This document shows, one piece after another, positions 14,695 to 24,298 of a DNA stretch of 64,000 bases. This stretch comes from Bacteroidota bacterium (GTDB taxonomy: Bacteria; Bacteroidota; Bacteroidia; B-17B0; Aurantibacillaceae), in contig JACCXH010000050.1 of assembly GCA_013697245.1 (NCBI GenBank), positions 1 through 64,000 of the forward strand. The letters are read 5' to 3'. Every line of letters starts with the position of its first letter. Within the stretch, counting starts at the first letter, position 1. The notes under the pieces were generated by a model, which worked only from the letters and a program-made list of their open reading frames with translations, had not been told where the DNA came from and made no database searches. A program made the position numbers and the translations under genes.

Positions 14695-16824
14695 TTAATC
14701 ATGTAGTAATTTTATTGATCCATTATTTAAAGTAATTAGTAATATTTTACTGTTTATGGGCTGAATATTACTGATATCGCTAAAAACAAGCTCACCCTTA
14801 AAGTTAACCAAAAGTTCACTTTCGTTATGCACCAGATAATAATGCGGACTTATTTTTTGAATTTCTGCAATAGAAGAATAGATCTCTTTACCCTTTAAAT
14901 TAATTAAAAAGAACTTATCTTTTAATTGCACTAACGCACAGCTGTCTTTAAAATCGCTTGCTTTGCTATATTTATAAGGTATTACAAGGTTCAGTTTACG
15001 ATCAACAAAGCCATACTTATTTTTATTTTTTACTCTTATTAAACCGTTAGATGCAAAATTAATTTCATCGTACACGCCAAAATCAATACTGGTGCGGCCG
15101 TTAACATCCATTAAAGCCTGTTGGTTCTTTTTAACCAGCTTAAATACCTGACCATTTGTATAAAAATCTGCCGGTTTTTCTTTTGCAAAATCATAAGCAA
15201 CAGCACTTAAAAAACAGCCGTAGCTATTATAAAAACCGTAAAGGTTATTAAGCACCACAATATAAATACCATTGTTTGCTTTTATTACCTGATCGTATTT
15301 TGTATCCAGTATTATTTTACCACCGGCGTTTATTAAACCATAAGAGTTGCCTATTTTTACAATAGCTATCTTATCGGTACTAAAGTCTGAAAGCCAGTCA
15401 AATTCAGGCTTGTGCACATAACCCTCTTTTGAAACAAAACCACTTTTATTCTCAGAACGGTAATAAGCAAAACCATTTTTAAAATCACCCAGCTCTTCAA
15501 ATTTAGGTTCTAAAATTACTTGCCCGAAATTATTTAATGCGCCAAATTTTCCATTTAATTTAACGGTATAAAAATTATCAGAGATCTCGTTTATTTCGTC
15601 ATACACCTGCGAAATAATTTGTCCTTGGCGGTTTATAAAACTCCATTGTTTACCATATTTTACCGGTGCAATACCATTATTAAAAGAGTAGGCGTCTACA
15701 AAATACTGATCAAAGGGATTGGTATCTTCTTTGTTGATGAAGAACACCGAATCGTTCCTGCTCACAACCGATAGACCTTCTGAAAAACCGCTCACAGCAT
15801 CAAACACAGGCTGAATAATAATTTTAGCACTTGCATCAACAAAACCAAACAGATCTTCTTTTTGATAAGGATAGAGCACTAAATTATTTAACTCCAACTC
15901 TTTTAAAATAGAATTCTTTAATGGAAAATTTGGATTCTCTTCCAAAAATTTCTCCAATTCGCTATTTGAAAAAGATTTAACGGTAAGGGCGAACAATAAT
16001 TTCCAGGCTTCCAGGTTTTGTGGGGCTTTGGGATAATTGCTCACAAAAGTTTTTAATCCCGCTACATCGGAATTTTGTTTGTAAATAGAAAATAGTTTTT
16101 CGTAAGCAGAATTAAGTAAGATATTTTTTGGATTGATCTTAATAAAACTGATATACGCTCTATCCGTATTATCTTTAGTCGACTCATCAAAGATCTGCCT
16201 GTCAATTAGCAATAAGGCTTCCTGCACAAAAGCGCTTTGCGGATGCGTGATCACAAACTCTTTAGTTTGCCTGCTATCATTGTAATTCACGGTTTCATTA
16301 TACTCCAGTTCATCACGTAAATAGACGACTTCATTCAATAAATTTTTATTGGCCAAATAATTTTGTTTTAAGAAGCTGTTGCATTTATTAATCGATATTT
16401 CTTTTTTGAGTTTTTCAAATCCTTTTGCGGCAACAGAATCTACCAATTGTAAAATGTGTACGCCATCAATTTTAAATTGAAAAAATACTTTGCTTTGGTT
16501 CTTTATAAAAAAGAGATTGTAACTTAAACTAATATATTTGGAGGCAGAATCTAAATTAAAAAAAGGATTGTCGTTACGGCTATAAATTACTGCCATACCG
16601 TATGAAGAATACGGATCGTTTTTACTCTTAAAATTTGCGGCAAATAATTTTTTTGCTTTAAAATAATCATAGATCGAGAGCGCTTTAAAACCATTCTCTA
16701 ATTTAGAGGCACTTAATTTAGAAAGGCAAAAAATAAACAGAAAAATAAAAAGGGAACCCTGTATGTTGAATTTAAATTTCACGTTTGGAAGCCTCAAGTT
16801 TGTTATAATTTTAAGATCAAGCAA
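14695..16824 (-). CDS. WG-repeat protein, exported
   Basis: A 709-aa protein. An N-terminal hydrophobic segment (about residues 24-40, LFIFLFIFCLSKLSA) is a signal peptide or anchor. The N-terminal half is helical (TPR-like, about 45-310). From about residue 320 to the end there are repeated units of the form (Y/F)GFVD..G.(V/I)I.P.(Y/F)D....F..G.A.V, the WG/KWG repeat seen in Bacteroidota (DLFGFVDASAKIIIQPVFDA, GKWGALNNF-like, KYGFVDRKLNLVIPYKYSKA). WG repeats form beta structures with probable binding roles, but no function is established. An internal GTG at 16784 would give a shorter leader and could be the true start. It may share a transcript with serC, 54 bp downstream. Confidence 0.8.
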   Translation of the reverse strand: MLDLKIITNLRLPNVKFKFNIQGSLFIFLFIFCLSKLSASKLENGFKALSIYDYFKAKKLFAANFKSKNDPYSSYGMAVIYSRNDNPFFNLDSASKYISLSYNLFFIKNQSKVFFQFKIDGVHILQLVDSVAAKGFEKLKKEISINKCNSFLKQNYLANKNLLNEVVYLRDELEYNETVNYNDSRQTKEFVITHPQSAFVQEALLLIDRQIFDESTKDNTDRAYISFIKINPKNILLNSAYEKLFSIYKQNSDVAGLKTFVSNYPKAPQNLEAWKLLFALTVKSFSNSELEKFLEENPNFPLKNSILKELELNNLVLYPYQKEDLFGFVDASAKIIIQPVFDAVSGFSEGLSVVSRNDSVFFINKEDTNPFDQYFVDAYSFNNGIAPVKYGKQWSFINRQGQIISQVYDEINEISDNFYTVKLNGKFGALNNFGQVILEPKFEELGDFKNGFAYYRSENKSGFVSKEGYVHKPEFDWLSDFSTDKIAIVKIGNSYGLINAGGKIILDTKYDQVIKANNGIYIVVLNNLYGFYNSYGCFLSAVAYDFAKEKPADFYTNGQVFKLVKKNQQALMDVNGRTSIDFGVYDEINFASNGLIRVKNKNKYGFVDRKLNLVIPYKYSKASDFKDSCALVQLKDKFFLINLKGKEIYSSIAEIQKISPHYYLVHNESELLVNFKGELVFSDISNIQPINSKILLITLNNGSIKLLHD

Positions 16825-16864
16825 GTCAAAAACAGCAAATTATTACATACATTTGTTGATAATT

Positions 16865-17056
16865 ATGTTCACAACCGGAAGACTCGTTTTTATCCTAATT
16901 TTTTTAGTTGCCTTTATTGGCTATTTGGCCTGGAGCTACCGTAAAGACAGGAAAGTGACCAAAGTGCATTTCAATAAACCTTATCTTATTCTTATCGCAA
17001 TATTAAGTTTTTTAACAATTCTGTATATAATTGTTAAAATAAGGAAATTTCTATAA
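16865..17056 (+). CDS. Small two-helix membrane protein, conserved in Bacteroidota
   Basis: A 63-aa protein beginning MFTTGRLVFILIF. It has one transmembrane helix at about 5-24, a basic loop (YRKDRKVTKVHFNKP) and a second helix at about 40-57 ending in a basic tail. The frame is open from 16763, but the first 34 codons overlap the divergent WG gene and look unlike coding sequence, so the ATG at 16865 is chosen. Proteins of this size and pattern (MFSTGQLIF...YRKD) recur in Flavobacteriia and relatives as I remember them. Function unknown. Confidence 0.75.
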   Translation: MFTTGRLVFILIFLVAFIGYLAWSYRKDRKVTKVHFNKPYLILIAILSFLTILYIIVKIRKFL

Positions 17057-17064
17057 AAATCATC

Positions 17065-17089
17065 GATAGATTTGCTATATTTGTCTATC
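17065..17089 (+). promoter_or_regulatory. Probable promoter with flanking inverted repeat
   Basis: TATATTTG (17076-17083) fits the Bacteroidota -7 consensus TAnnTTTG and lies 25 bp before the ATG at 17108. GATAGA (17065-17070) and TCTATC (17084-17089) flank it symmetrically and could be an operator. No clear -33 TTG is visible. Confidence 0.45.
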
Positions 17090-17107
17090 AAAAATTAATA
17101 TACGACA

Positions 17108-17890
17108 ATGAAAAATTTCTTGATTTTAATGTGTTTTCTGGGTTTTAGCACTTCTATTAACTCTGCAACACTTGTTATTGAGGGAAAATACCAGAATAAG
17201 AACGTATTTGTTCAAAATGCATATGGCGTTAATGGCGTAGGTTTTTGTGCACAAGAGATAAAGGTAAACGGTAAGATTACTACTGACGAGACCAATTCCA
17301 GCGCTTTTGAAATAGACCTTGCTGCTTTACAATTAAAATACGGTCAAAAAGTTGTTATCGAGATCGTTCATAAAGACAATTGTGTACCTAAAGTATTAAA
17401 TTTAGAAGATCTTAAATCAAAACCTACATTCGAAATTTTAACCATGAATATTTCTCCAACAGGAATATTAAAATGGAATTCAAAAAACGAAACAGGTTCT
17501 TTACCTTATATCATCGAACAATTTAAATGGAACAAATGGATCCCAATTGGCGAGATGGATGGTGTTGGAAGTCCTGAGCCACACGAATATTCTTTCCAGG
17601 TTACCATGCACAGCGGCGAAAATAAATACCGCGTAAAACAAAAGGGTTTAAATTCATTTTCAAAATATTCACAAGAAGTTAGTTTGAAATCAACTACAGA
17701 AAAACCTTCTTTTGCAATTCCAAAAAGCGGTAAAAGTATCGACTTTAATATGGAAACTGCTTATGAGGTATTTGATGTTTATGGTGATGTTGTGAAGAAG
17801 GGTTTCGGAAATCAAGTAAACATTGATAATCTTAAAAAAGGAAAATACTATTTATGTTACGATAACACGATGACAGACTTTACGAAATAG
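17108..17890 (+). CDS. Exported protein of unknown function with sorting-domain-like C-terminus
   Basis: A 260-aa protein. The signal peptide spans about 1-19 (MKNFLILMCFLGFSTSINSA). The remainder is beta-rich, with two cysteines (near 49 and 93) that may pair in the periplasm. The last ~40 residues, TAYEVFDVYGDVVKKGFGNQ then NIDNLKKGKYYLCYDN, resemble the shape of a T9SS type A domain (strand, turn, LxxGxYY strand) but lack the usual NPxxN opening and basic end. I recall this protein as a conserved hypothetical in Bacteroidota with no function assigned. Its 3' end overlaps the convergent Nudix gene by 11 bp. Confidence 0.75.
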   Translation: MKNFLILMCFLGFSTSINSATLVIEGKYQNKNVFVQNAYGVNGVGFCAQEIKVNGKITTDETNSSAFEIDLAALQLKYGQKVVIEIVHKDNCVPKVLNLEDLKSKPTFEILTMNISPTGILKWNSKNETGSLPYIIEQFKWNKWIPIGEMDGVGSPEPHEYSFQVTMHSGENKYRVKQKGLNSFSKYSQEVSLKSTTEKPSFAIPKSGKSIDFNMETAYEVFDVYGDVVKKGFGNQVNIDNLKKGKYYLCYDNTMTDFTK

Positions 17891-18509
17891 TTCGTAAGAT
17901 CGTTTTTAGCTCGTTAAGTATCATAGCAGTTGCACCCCAAACCTTATTGCCCTCTACCAAAAAGTAGGGGGCTTTTATTTTAAAGCCGTCCGCATCCACA
18001 GTGCCCTGCTCTATTGTGGCATCCTCCATTAATTTTTGAAGCGGAAGTTTAATAATATTCTTTACTTCACGCTCATGTGGAATTATTTTTGGATTTTTTA
18101 TTTTACAAAAGCCAACATAAGGTTCCACCACAAAATGACTTACAGGAATATATAATCGCGTAAGTTTACCCAACACTTCTATCTCATGTTGCAGACCAAT
18201 TTCTTCAAAACATTCGCGCCGTGCGGTATTCTGTAAATTACCATCCGTTTCTTCATACTTACCGCCTGGGAAGCTCACCTGCGCGCTATGCGCGCCATTA
18301 TATGAAAACCGTTCAATTAAAGGAATGTATAAATTATCGGCCGCATCCATACAAAATAAAATCATTACAGCGCTTGGCTTGTATTGCTGTTCAGCTAATC
18401 CGGCAACATCCACTTTATTTCGTGAAACATGCGCCATGCCATATTGTGCAGGCCATCCGGGCAGCGGCTTTTGTAGTTCGTTTTTAAGTTTATTTAGAAG
18501 TTGTGTCAA
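17880..18509 (-). CDS. Nudix hydrolase, CoA pyrophosphatase type
   Basis: A 209-aa cytoplasmic Nudix protein. The Nudix box runs over about residues 83-106 (GKYEETDGNLQNTARRECFE then EIGL), with catalytic glutamates in RECFEEIG. The preceding SAQVSFPGGK matches the SGQISFPGGK motif of the CoA pyrophosphatase (NudL/Nudt7) subgroup, which hydrolyses CoA and its derivatives to 4'-phosphopantetheine and 3',5'-ADP. The Asp replacing the first Glu of the box is normal for this subgroup. It is divergent from ribBA with only 48 bp between start codons, and its 3' end overlaps the neighbouring gene by 11 bp. The exact substrate is inferred from the subgroup. Confidence 0.88.
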   Translation of the reverse strand: MTQLLNKLKNELQKPLPGWPAQYGMAHVSRNKVDVAGLAEQQYKPSAVMILFCMDAADNLYIPLIERFSYNGAHSAQVSFPGGKYEETDGNLQNTARRECFEEIGLQHEIEVLGKLTRLYIPVSHFVVEPYVGFCKIKNPKIIPHEREVKNIIKLPLQKLMEDATIEQGTVDADGFKIKAPYFLVEGNKVWGATAMILNELKTILRTIS

Positions 18510-18540
18510 ATATATTCGGCAAATTAAGGGTTAAATTAAG

Positions 18541-18548
18541 TAAATTTG
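18541..18548 (+). promoter_or_regulatory. Probable -7 box of ribBA
   Basis: TAAATTTG matches the Bacteroidota -7 consensus TAnnTTTG and lies 10 bp before the ribBA ATG. That predicts a very short leader, leaving no room for an FMN riboswitch in this 48-bp divergent region. Confidence 0.5.
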
Positions 18549-18557
18549 TAACACATT

Positions 18558-19763
18558 ATGAGCGAGTTTAAATTAAATACAATTGAGGAAGCCTTAGAGG
18601 ATATTCGCAAAGGTAAGGTTATTATAGTTGTTGACGACGAGGACCGTGAGAACGAAGGCGATTTTATTACTGCTGCGGCAAATGCTACACCAGAGGTAAT
18701 TAATTTTATGGCCACACATGGCCGTGGATTAATTTGCACCGCCATTACCGAACAAAAAGCAAAAGAGTTGCAATTAGATATGATGGTAAGTGCAAATACC
18801 AGCACGCACGAAACCGCATTTACTGTTTCTATAGATCTTTTAGGATTTGGCTGTACTACCGGCATTTCGGCATCCGACAGGAGTAAAACCATTTTAGCAT
18901 TAATTGATCCAACAAAAAAAGCAAGTGATTTTGGAAGGCCCGGACATATTTTTCCATTAAAGGCAAAAGAAGCGGGTGTGTTGAGAAGAACAGGGCATAC
19001 AGAAGCAACTATTGATCTTGCACGCTTAGCTGGTTTTGATCCATGTGGTGCATTGGTTGAAATTATGAATGAAGATGGCAGTATGGCGCGCCTACCCGAT
19101 CTTGTAAAAATTGCCAAACGTTTTGATCTGAAAATTATTACCATCAAAGACCTTATTAGTTATCGCCTGGCAAAAGAAACAATTGTTGAACGTGTTGTTG
19201 AAGTGAAGATGCCAACCGTGTGGGGTGACTTTGAATTGATAGCCTATAAAGTGCACACTAACGGCCAGGAGCACATGGCATTGGTAAAAGGTAAATGGGA
19301 AAAAGATGAACCTATATTAGTGCGCGTGCATTCAAGTTGTGTTACAGGCGATGTGTTTGGAAGTTGCCGCTGCGACTGTGGTCCGCAATTACATGCCGCC
19401 ATGGAAATGATAGAGAAAGCAGGCAAAGGTGTTATTGTTTATATGAACCAGGAAGGCCGCGGCATTGGCTTATTAAATAAATTAAAAGCTTACAAGTTGC
19501 AGGAAAATGGCAGAGATACTGTTGAAGCGAATATTGAACTTGGTTTTAAAATGGATGAACGGGATTATGGAATTGGTGCACAAATTTTACGCGACCTTGG
19601 TTTGAATAAAATTAAATTGCTTACCAATAATCCTAAAAAGCGCGCAGGCCTTATTGGTTATGGTTTAGAGATAGTAGAGAACTTGCCTATCATTATTGAG
19701 TCGAATCCACATAATGCAAAATATTTGCAGACCAAGAAAGAAAAAATGGGACACTCGTTTTAA
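18558..19763 (+). CDS. ribBA: Bifunctional 3,4-DHBP synthase / GTP cyclohydrolase II
   Basis: A 401-aa riboflavin-synthesis enzyme. Residues about 1-200 are the RibB domain, which makes 3,4-dihydroxy-2-butanone 4-phosphate from ribulose 5-phosphate: [32 protein letters not shown] and [16 protein letters not shown]. Residues about 205-401 are the RibA domain, which opens GTP: zinc ligands in [15 protein letters not shown], then [12 protein letters not shown] and NNPKK. Both active-site sets look intact, so it supplies both branches of the pathway. Length and fusion are typical for Bacteroidota. No other rib genes are nearby. Confidence 0.97.
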   Translation: MSEFKLNTIEEALEDIRKGKVIIVVDDEDRENEGDFITAAANATPEVINFMATHGRGLICTAITEQKAKELQLDMMVSANTSTHETAFTVSIDLLGFGCTTGISASDRSKTILALIDPTKKASDFGRPGHIFPLKAKEAGVLRRTGHTEATIDLARLAGFDPCGALVEIMNEDGSMARLPDLVKIAKRFDLKIITIKDLISYRLAKETIVERVVEVKMPTVWGDFELIAYKVHTNGQEHMALVKGKWEKDEPILVRVHSSCVTGDVFGSCRCDCGPQLHAAMEMIEKAGKGVIVYMNQEGRGIGLLNKLKAYKLQENGRDTVEANIELGFKMDERDYGIGAQILRDLGLNKIKLLTNNPKKRAGLIGYGLEIVENLPIIIESNPHNAKYLQTKKEKMGHSF

Positions 19764-19776
19764 TTCTAAAACGAAA

Positions 19777-21291
19777 TTATTTTGAGTAAGCTTCTAAATT
19801 AATTTCAGGCATTTTGCATACCGCACACAAATTACATTTATTATAGGTTAGCCAATGGTCGCGCTCATTATACGGATACTTATTTACGTAAGGCTTTAGA
19901 ACGATTTTTTGTTTAAGCCATAATGAAGTGATTTTAGGATTGAAGGAATAAAATTTTAAAGCCCTTAAGGGGAATTTTAAAAGATCTTGCCTGGCAATTG
20001 GATAACGTGTTACTAAACGAATACAAACAATATCCATGTTCTTTTCCAGTGTTAACTGATCATAAACCTCTACCACAAGGCCATAGCCTATGGTTAACAC
20101 ATCACCACCCCATATTTTTTTAAACCCAAATAACATTTTATTTCCGGATGTATTAATTAAAAGTTTGCTATTTTGGATGGGAATGATTGAGCGTTGAGCA
20201 TGCAATCTTTTATTTTCGAAATGAACATTTATAAATGTTTCTTCTTTTGCATCGGTTAATTTTATCGAAAAGCAAACATCTTCGATCACTTTTGGATGAT
20301 ATAGTTTTTTATTAAAGTTTGCCCAGGTGTTTATTTGTTTCACCAACTCATCAATATTCTCATCCTCAATTAAAATTATTTTATCTGCTTCTTTTATTTC
20401 GGCAGCATAATGTTCGTATGCCAGATCGTGCTGCTTATCCTCCTCTATTTTATGAAGCGCTGAAATTTCTTCCATTTCACTATTCTCGATGGTGTCGCCG
20501 GGATAAGGAATAAGAAATTTTGCAGGGACTTTACTTCCAAATTCATTTAAATAATAATCTTCTACTTTTTTGCGTGAGAATTTTATATGGTTGATCCATT
20601 TATTTTCTTTGTTAAGCAATACAAAGCCCGAAGCAAATGGTATGGCTACCGCAGGTTTTAAGATCTCAACAAAGCGACAAAAATTATTTGCAAAATATTG
20701 CTCTCTTAATTTTCCGATCTCAATATCATCTTTACCGGGATATCTTATCTGGTTTGGAAAGTAGCTTGCCCCACTCCAGCCGGAAAGAACATAATCTATT
20801 TTTGTCCAACGTTTGTTTATTTCTTTTAAAATAAAATCTACCGCGTTCTCATGATTTGAATTTAACGCGTCGTTCACGTTTACAACCACCTCATTTTTGT
20901 ATTCAATCACAATTACACTTTCTAATGAAAAACTTATATAAGTGATCTTTACATCGTTTATTAAATAGGTTTTAAAATTTACAGCTTCGGTAATAGTTTC
21001 AAAACCTAAATGATTTAAAAATGGTTTTATGCCTGCGCGCCATTGAAATGAAAAAAACACTTCAGCATTTTTTTTCATCGCTTTTAATGTTTCGCTATGC
21101 AAATGATCTTCGTGACCATGAGAGATCAAAATAGCATCTACGTCGAGGGCACCCGGCTCATCAACCGGTAAAGGCCACAAGAACCATTGTTTGTAGTAAG
21201 CTGGGCCTTTAAGCCAAGGATCTAAAACCAGTTTTGTGTTGCCACAAGTTATTAAAAAAGAAGAATGCGCTAAATATTTAAGCTTAATCAT
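19777..21291 (-). CDS. Metallo-beta-lactamase-fold hydrolase
   Basis: A 504-aa protein. The N-terminal ~280 residues are an MBL-fold domain of the UlaG/NAPE-PLD-like branch: YLAHSSFLITCGNTKLVLDP at the start and the metal motif SHGHEDHLH (about 57-65). The C-terminal ~200 residues are beta-rich, and the protein ends with a cysteine cluster (CNLCAVC) that might bind a metal. The overall layout resembles large Rieske-less MBL proteins that sit in sugar or lipid metabolism, but the substrate is unknown. It is convergent with ribBA, 13 bp away, and stands alone on its strand. No signal peptide. Confidence 0.82.
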   Translation of the reverse strand: MIKLKYLAHSSFLITCGNTKLVLDPWLKGPAYYKQWFLWPLPVDEPGALDVDAILISHGHEDHLHSETLKAMKKNAEVFFSFQWRAGIKPFLNHLGFETITEAVNFKTYLINDVKITYISFSLESVIVIEYKNEVVVNVNDALNSNHENAVDFILKEINKRWTKIDYVLSGWSGASYFPNQIRYPGKDDIEIGKLREQYFANNFCRFVEILKPAVAIPFASGFVLLNKENKWINHIKFSRKKVEDYYLNEFGSKVPAKFLIPYPGDTIENSEMEEISALHKIEEDKQHDLAYEHYAAEIKEADKIILIEDENIDELVKQINTWANFNKKLYHPKVIEDVCFSIKLTDAKEETFINVHFENKRLHAQRSIIPIQNSKLLINTSGNKMLFGFKKIWGGDVLTIGYGLVVEVYDQLTLEKNMDIVCIRLVTRYPIARQDLLKFPLRALKFYSFNPKITSLWLKQKIVLKPYVNKYPYNERDHWLTYNKCNLCAVCKMPEINLEAYSK

Positions 21292-21448
21292 TTGAACATT
21301 AACGCCAAATGCTCAGAATTATTGTTTGACATGATTGCAGGAATAAAATGCGCTATTTTTTATTTGGATAATTTAAAACAATTGATTTACTTTTCGCTTG
21401 GCATAAGCGATGGTTGAATTTGTTTGGTGCACTAAATATTATTCACGA

Positions 21449-22108
21449 TTATTCGTGTATCATAGCAATGGCTCTAACGGGCGAGCCGTCGGCAGCTTCA
21501 ATATTTAGAGGCAAACATTGAAATGAAAATATACCTTCCGGCAATTTGTCTAAGTTGGTAAGGTTCTCAATTAAAAGAAAATCTTTAGCTAATAAAATAT
21601 AATGATTAGGTAAATTTTCGGGAGTGACTATATGAGCAGACACAATTTTATCAACCGAAAAAGCATCGAAGCCAATACCTTTAAGTTTACAATTTGCTAA
21701 CCAATTTGCGGCCTCTGCATTAGGTGTTGGGCAATCATCAAAATAGTGTTTGGTATTCCATTTAAATTGCCAACCGGTAAAGAACAAAACAAAATCAACC
21801 TGCTTTATTTTCTCTTCAAATTTTTTAAGGAATTCAACGGTAATTTCTTTTTCTTTTTGACAGGGAATTACAATAGCGTTTCCCATAAATTTTTCAATCG
21901 GGAACTGGTCGAGTGACTTTGTATCTTTTAAAATGTGGCAAGGCGCATCAATGTGCGTGCCTGTGTGAAGTACCATATCTATTTTCAGTTCGGCAAACCC
22001 GTGCTCCTCTACCCAATTAAGAACTTCAATTTTAGGCCCAACGGTGTCGGGATAAACCGTCATCTTTTCGTTAATAAGGTGCGTAAGGTCTATAGTTTTT
22101 GATGGCAT
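21449..22108 (-). CDS. Cyclase-family hydrolase, kynurenine formamidase-like
   Basis: A 219-aa cytoplasmic protein of the cyclase / arylformamidase (KynB) family. The metal-binding motif HTGTHIDAPCH (about 48-58) matches HxGTHxDxPxH, and the N-terminus IDLTHLINEKMTVYPDT is typical. KynB hydrolyses N-formylkynurenine in tryptophan breakdown, but this family also includes isatin hydrolases and other amidases, and no kynurenine-pathway genes lie nearby. It precedes no gene closely (39 bp after the 122-aa gene) and could be part of a small amino-acid catabolic run with fumarylacetoacetase. Confidence 0.8.
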   Translation of the reverse strand: MPSKTIDLTHLINEKMTVYPDTVGPKIEVLNWVEEHGFAELKIDMVLHTGTHIDAPCHILKDTKSLDQFPIEKFMGNAIVIPCQKEKEITVEFLKKFEEKIKQVDFVLFFTGWQFKWNTKHYFDDCPTPNAEAANWLANCKLKGIGFDAFSVDKIVSAHIVTPENLPNHYILLAKDFLLIENLTNLDKLPEGIFSFQCLPLNIEAADGSPVRAIAMIHE

Positions 22109-22147
22109 ATTTTAAAAGTAAACATTTCTAATTAAAATACAAAGGTA

Positions 22148-22516
22148 TTACCTGCAATGAAACAAGTGAACAGCCATAGCAACAATAGAATCAAGTTCTT
22201 TTTTGTCGACAGCAGAATATTTTGCAGCAAAGTCATTGGCCATTTTTTTATAATCAAAATCTTCCATGTCGCTGTACTCTTTATCTGACTTTGTATAATA
22301 CACCGACTTATTATATAAATGGATCTCTTTAGAAAGTTCTTCGGTTAATTGACGTAGCATGGCAACACGAGCTTCATCGTAAGCCCCTAACTTATTGTAT
22401 TTAAGTATAGCCTTAATTTTCTTTTCAGAGTCTTTTAGTTTATTATCACCATACTCATAGGCAAGAACCATAAAACAAGAGTGATCGTATGTAGCGGCGC
22501 TTGTTTTTTTGGGCAT
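22148..22516 (-). CDS. Conserved-looking hypothetical protein, 122 aa
   Basis: A soluble, largely helical protein (KKTSAATYDHSCFMVLAYEY; EARVAMLRQLTEELSKEIHL; DSIVAMAVHLFHC at the end). No signal peptide or membrane helix. I do not recognise a family. It lies 9 bp after the fumarylacetoacetase gene and is probably co-transcribed with it. Coding character and position support a real gene. Confidence 0.65.
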   Translation of the reverse strand: MPKKTSAATYDHSCFMVLAYEYGDNKLKDSEKKIKAILKYNKLGAYDEARVAMLRQLTEELSKEIHLYNKSVYYTKSDKEYSDMEDFDYKKMANDFAAKYSAVDKKELDSIVAMAVHLFHCR

Positions 22517-22525
22517 GAAATTATT

Positions 22526-23779
22526 TTATTTGGTCGGAAGCAAAGTAGCCATGCATTCCCCAAAACCAACACGCAGGCCATCCTTTTCGCAATAGCCACG
22601 AATAATAATGGTATCGTTATCGTTCACAAACTTACGTTCAGTGCCATCTTTTAATGTAATTGGTTTTGTGCCGCGCCAGGTTAATTCCATCATGCTGCCA
22701 AACTCGCTTGGATCGGGGCCACTAATAGTACCGCTTGCCATGATATCGCCCACATTTACATTGCAACCATTAACGGTATGATGCGCTAATTGTTGCTCCA
22801 TGGTCCAATACATATACTTGTAATTAGAAGAGCAGATCTTATTTTCTTCGCCGTTTTGTGGTTTTAAGAAAACATCTAATTTAATGTCAATATTTTTATC
22901 GCCTTTGTATTCAAGATACGGCAATACTTTTGGCTCCTGCACGTATCCTTTCGTGCGAAAAGGTTCAAGCGCTTCTAATGTAACTATCCATGGAGAAACG
23001 GTACTTGCAAAATTCTTGGATAAGAATGGTCCTAATGGAACATACTCCCAGGTTTGAATATCGCGCGCGCTCCAATCGTTAAATAATAACATACCAAAAA
23101 TATGATCGTCCGCTTTATTAGTGCTAATACTGTCGCCCATTTGTGTAGACTTACCAATAACAAAAGCAGTTTCCAATTCAATATCCAATAATTTTGTTGG
23201 ACCAAAAACAGGGTTATCAGCATCAGCAGGTTTTTGTTGACCTTTTGGGCGGTGAAAATTTGTGCCCGAAACTGTAATGGATGAAGCCCTGCCGTGATAA
23301 CCCACCGGTAAATGTTTCCAGTTTGGCATTAATGCATTTTTTGGATCGCGGATCATGGTCCCAATATTGGTAGCATGATCAATACTACTATAAAAATCAG
23401 TATAGTCGCCAACACTAACAGGCATCAACATTTTAACTGCACTCTGTTTTTTAAAAACAGAATCAAATAATTTTTTATCTGTTTTGAGAACAGAATTCTC
23501 TTCGCACAAAATTTCGATAAGCTTTGTTCTTATTCTATTGGTAATAGGTTTACCTAATTCAATAAAAGCATTTAAATATTTTTGATCAAAAACAGAACGG
23601 TCAATATCTAAAAGGTCTTGACTCTCTAATTCGAACAGGTCGATAATGTAATCACCAATGGCAGAACACACGTGATGCTCTACTTTATTATCAGAATAAA
23701 TACCAAAAGGAATGTTGTGAATAGAAAAATCCGAGTTGGAACTAATTTCTATCCAGGGTTTTAAATTTTTGTCGGCCAT
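22526..23779 (-). CDS. fahA: Fumarylacetoacetase
   Basis: A 417-aa enzyme of tyrosine/phenylalanine catabolism that hydrolyses 4-fumarylacetoacetate to fumarate and acetoacetate. Both the SH3-like N-terminal domain (PWIEISSNSDFSIHNIPFGI) and the catalytic FAH domain are present, including DFYSSIDHATNIG, LPVGYHGRASSITVSGT, LELETAFVIGK-type metal ligands (DIELETAFVIG) and FNDWSARDIQTWEYVPLGPF. Length matches the eukaryotic-type family. It is transcribed with the 122-aa gene after it and 6 bp after the 170-aa gene, so it may belong to the same run as the MoxR gene. Other tyrosine-degradation genes are not in the window. Confidence 0.95.
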   Translation of the reverse strand: MADKNLKPWIEISSNSDFSIHNIPFGIYSDNKVEHHVCSAIGDYIIDLFELESQDLLDIDRSVFDQKYLNAFIELGKPITNRIRTKLIEILCEENSVLKTDKKLFDSVFKKQSAVKMLMPVSVGDYTDFYSSIDHATNIGTMIRDPKNALMPNWKHLPVGYHGRASSITVSGTNFHRPKGQQKPADADNPVFGPTKLLDIELETAFVIGKSTQMGDSISTNKADDHIFGMLLFNDWSARDIQTWEYVPLGPFLSKNFASTVSPWIVTLEALEPFRTKGYVQEPKVLPYLEYKGDKNIDIKLDVFLKPQNGEENKICSSNYKYMYWTMEQQLAHHTVNGCNVNVGDIMASGTISGPDPSEFGSMMELTWRGTKPITLKDGTERKFVNDNDTIIIRGYCEKDGLRVGFGECMATLLPTK

Positions 23780-23785
23780 AAATAA

Positions 23786-24298
23786 TTAAACTATTCTTGA
23801 TTTAATATTGGTTATAAGGTCGATCATAAGTTCGCGGTTACTGCTATTTGAGCTTTGTGCAATTTCCAGGGCTTTTGATAAGGTACTTTCGTCAATCGTT
23901 CCTTCACAGTTTTCAACAACAGTAAGCCCTTCAAGCGACAATAATAAAATATCATTACAGGCTAACTCAACAAAAAACAAAAAGTGGTTTGAGAAATCCA
24001 GACAGGATTCCCAGCAGGCAGCGGTTAAAATTATTTTCTCTTCCAGGCGCTTAGCTTTCTTTATGGCATCTACCATCATGTCGACCGAATTAGATCCTTT
24101 TAACTTTAAAAAGATTTCTTCGCTTTCGGCCCTAGTAATTTCCTTGTCCAATAAGCCTTCCAAAAGATCGGCGGCATTATTTTCTTTTTTATTAAAGCCA
24201 TCACGCTTAATGATCAGCGTGCTATACTCCTCTTCGTTAAATAATTTTTTAGGATCAAAAGCGTCCTCATCTAATAATTCTTTTACGATATCGCTCAT
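23786..24298 (-). CDS. Helical hypothetical protein next to MoxR
   Basis: A 170-aa soluble, acidic, helical protein (MSDIVKELLDEDAFDPKKLF; AADLLEGLLDKEITRAESEE; ACWESCLDFSNHFLFFVELA). HEAT-like pairs of helices are possible in the middle, but I do not recognise a family. Its ATG overlaps the moxR-type gene's stop by 1 bp, which implies translational coupling and suggests it is a partner or adaptor of that ATPase. It lies 6 bp before fahA. Confidence 0.7.
   Translation of the reverse strand: MSDIVKELLDEDAFDPKKLFNEEEYSTLIIKRDGFNKKENNAADLLEGLLDKEITRAESEEIFLKLKGSNSVDMMVDAIKKAKRLEEKIILTAACWESCLDFSNHFLFFVELACNDILLLSLEGLTVVENCEGTIDESTLSKALEIAQSSNSSNRELMIDLITNIKSRIV

Noticed and set aside
18510-18557. 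FMN riboswitch upstream of ribBA
   Set aside because: Only 48 bp separate the divergent start codons, and a -7 box lies 10 bp before the ATG.
18536-19147. 203-aa open frame on the minus strand across the ribBA start
   Set aside because: It is antisense to the strongly conserved RibB domain and has no recognisable protein character.
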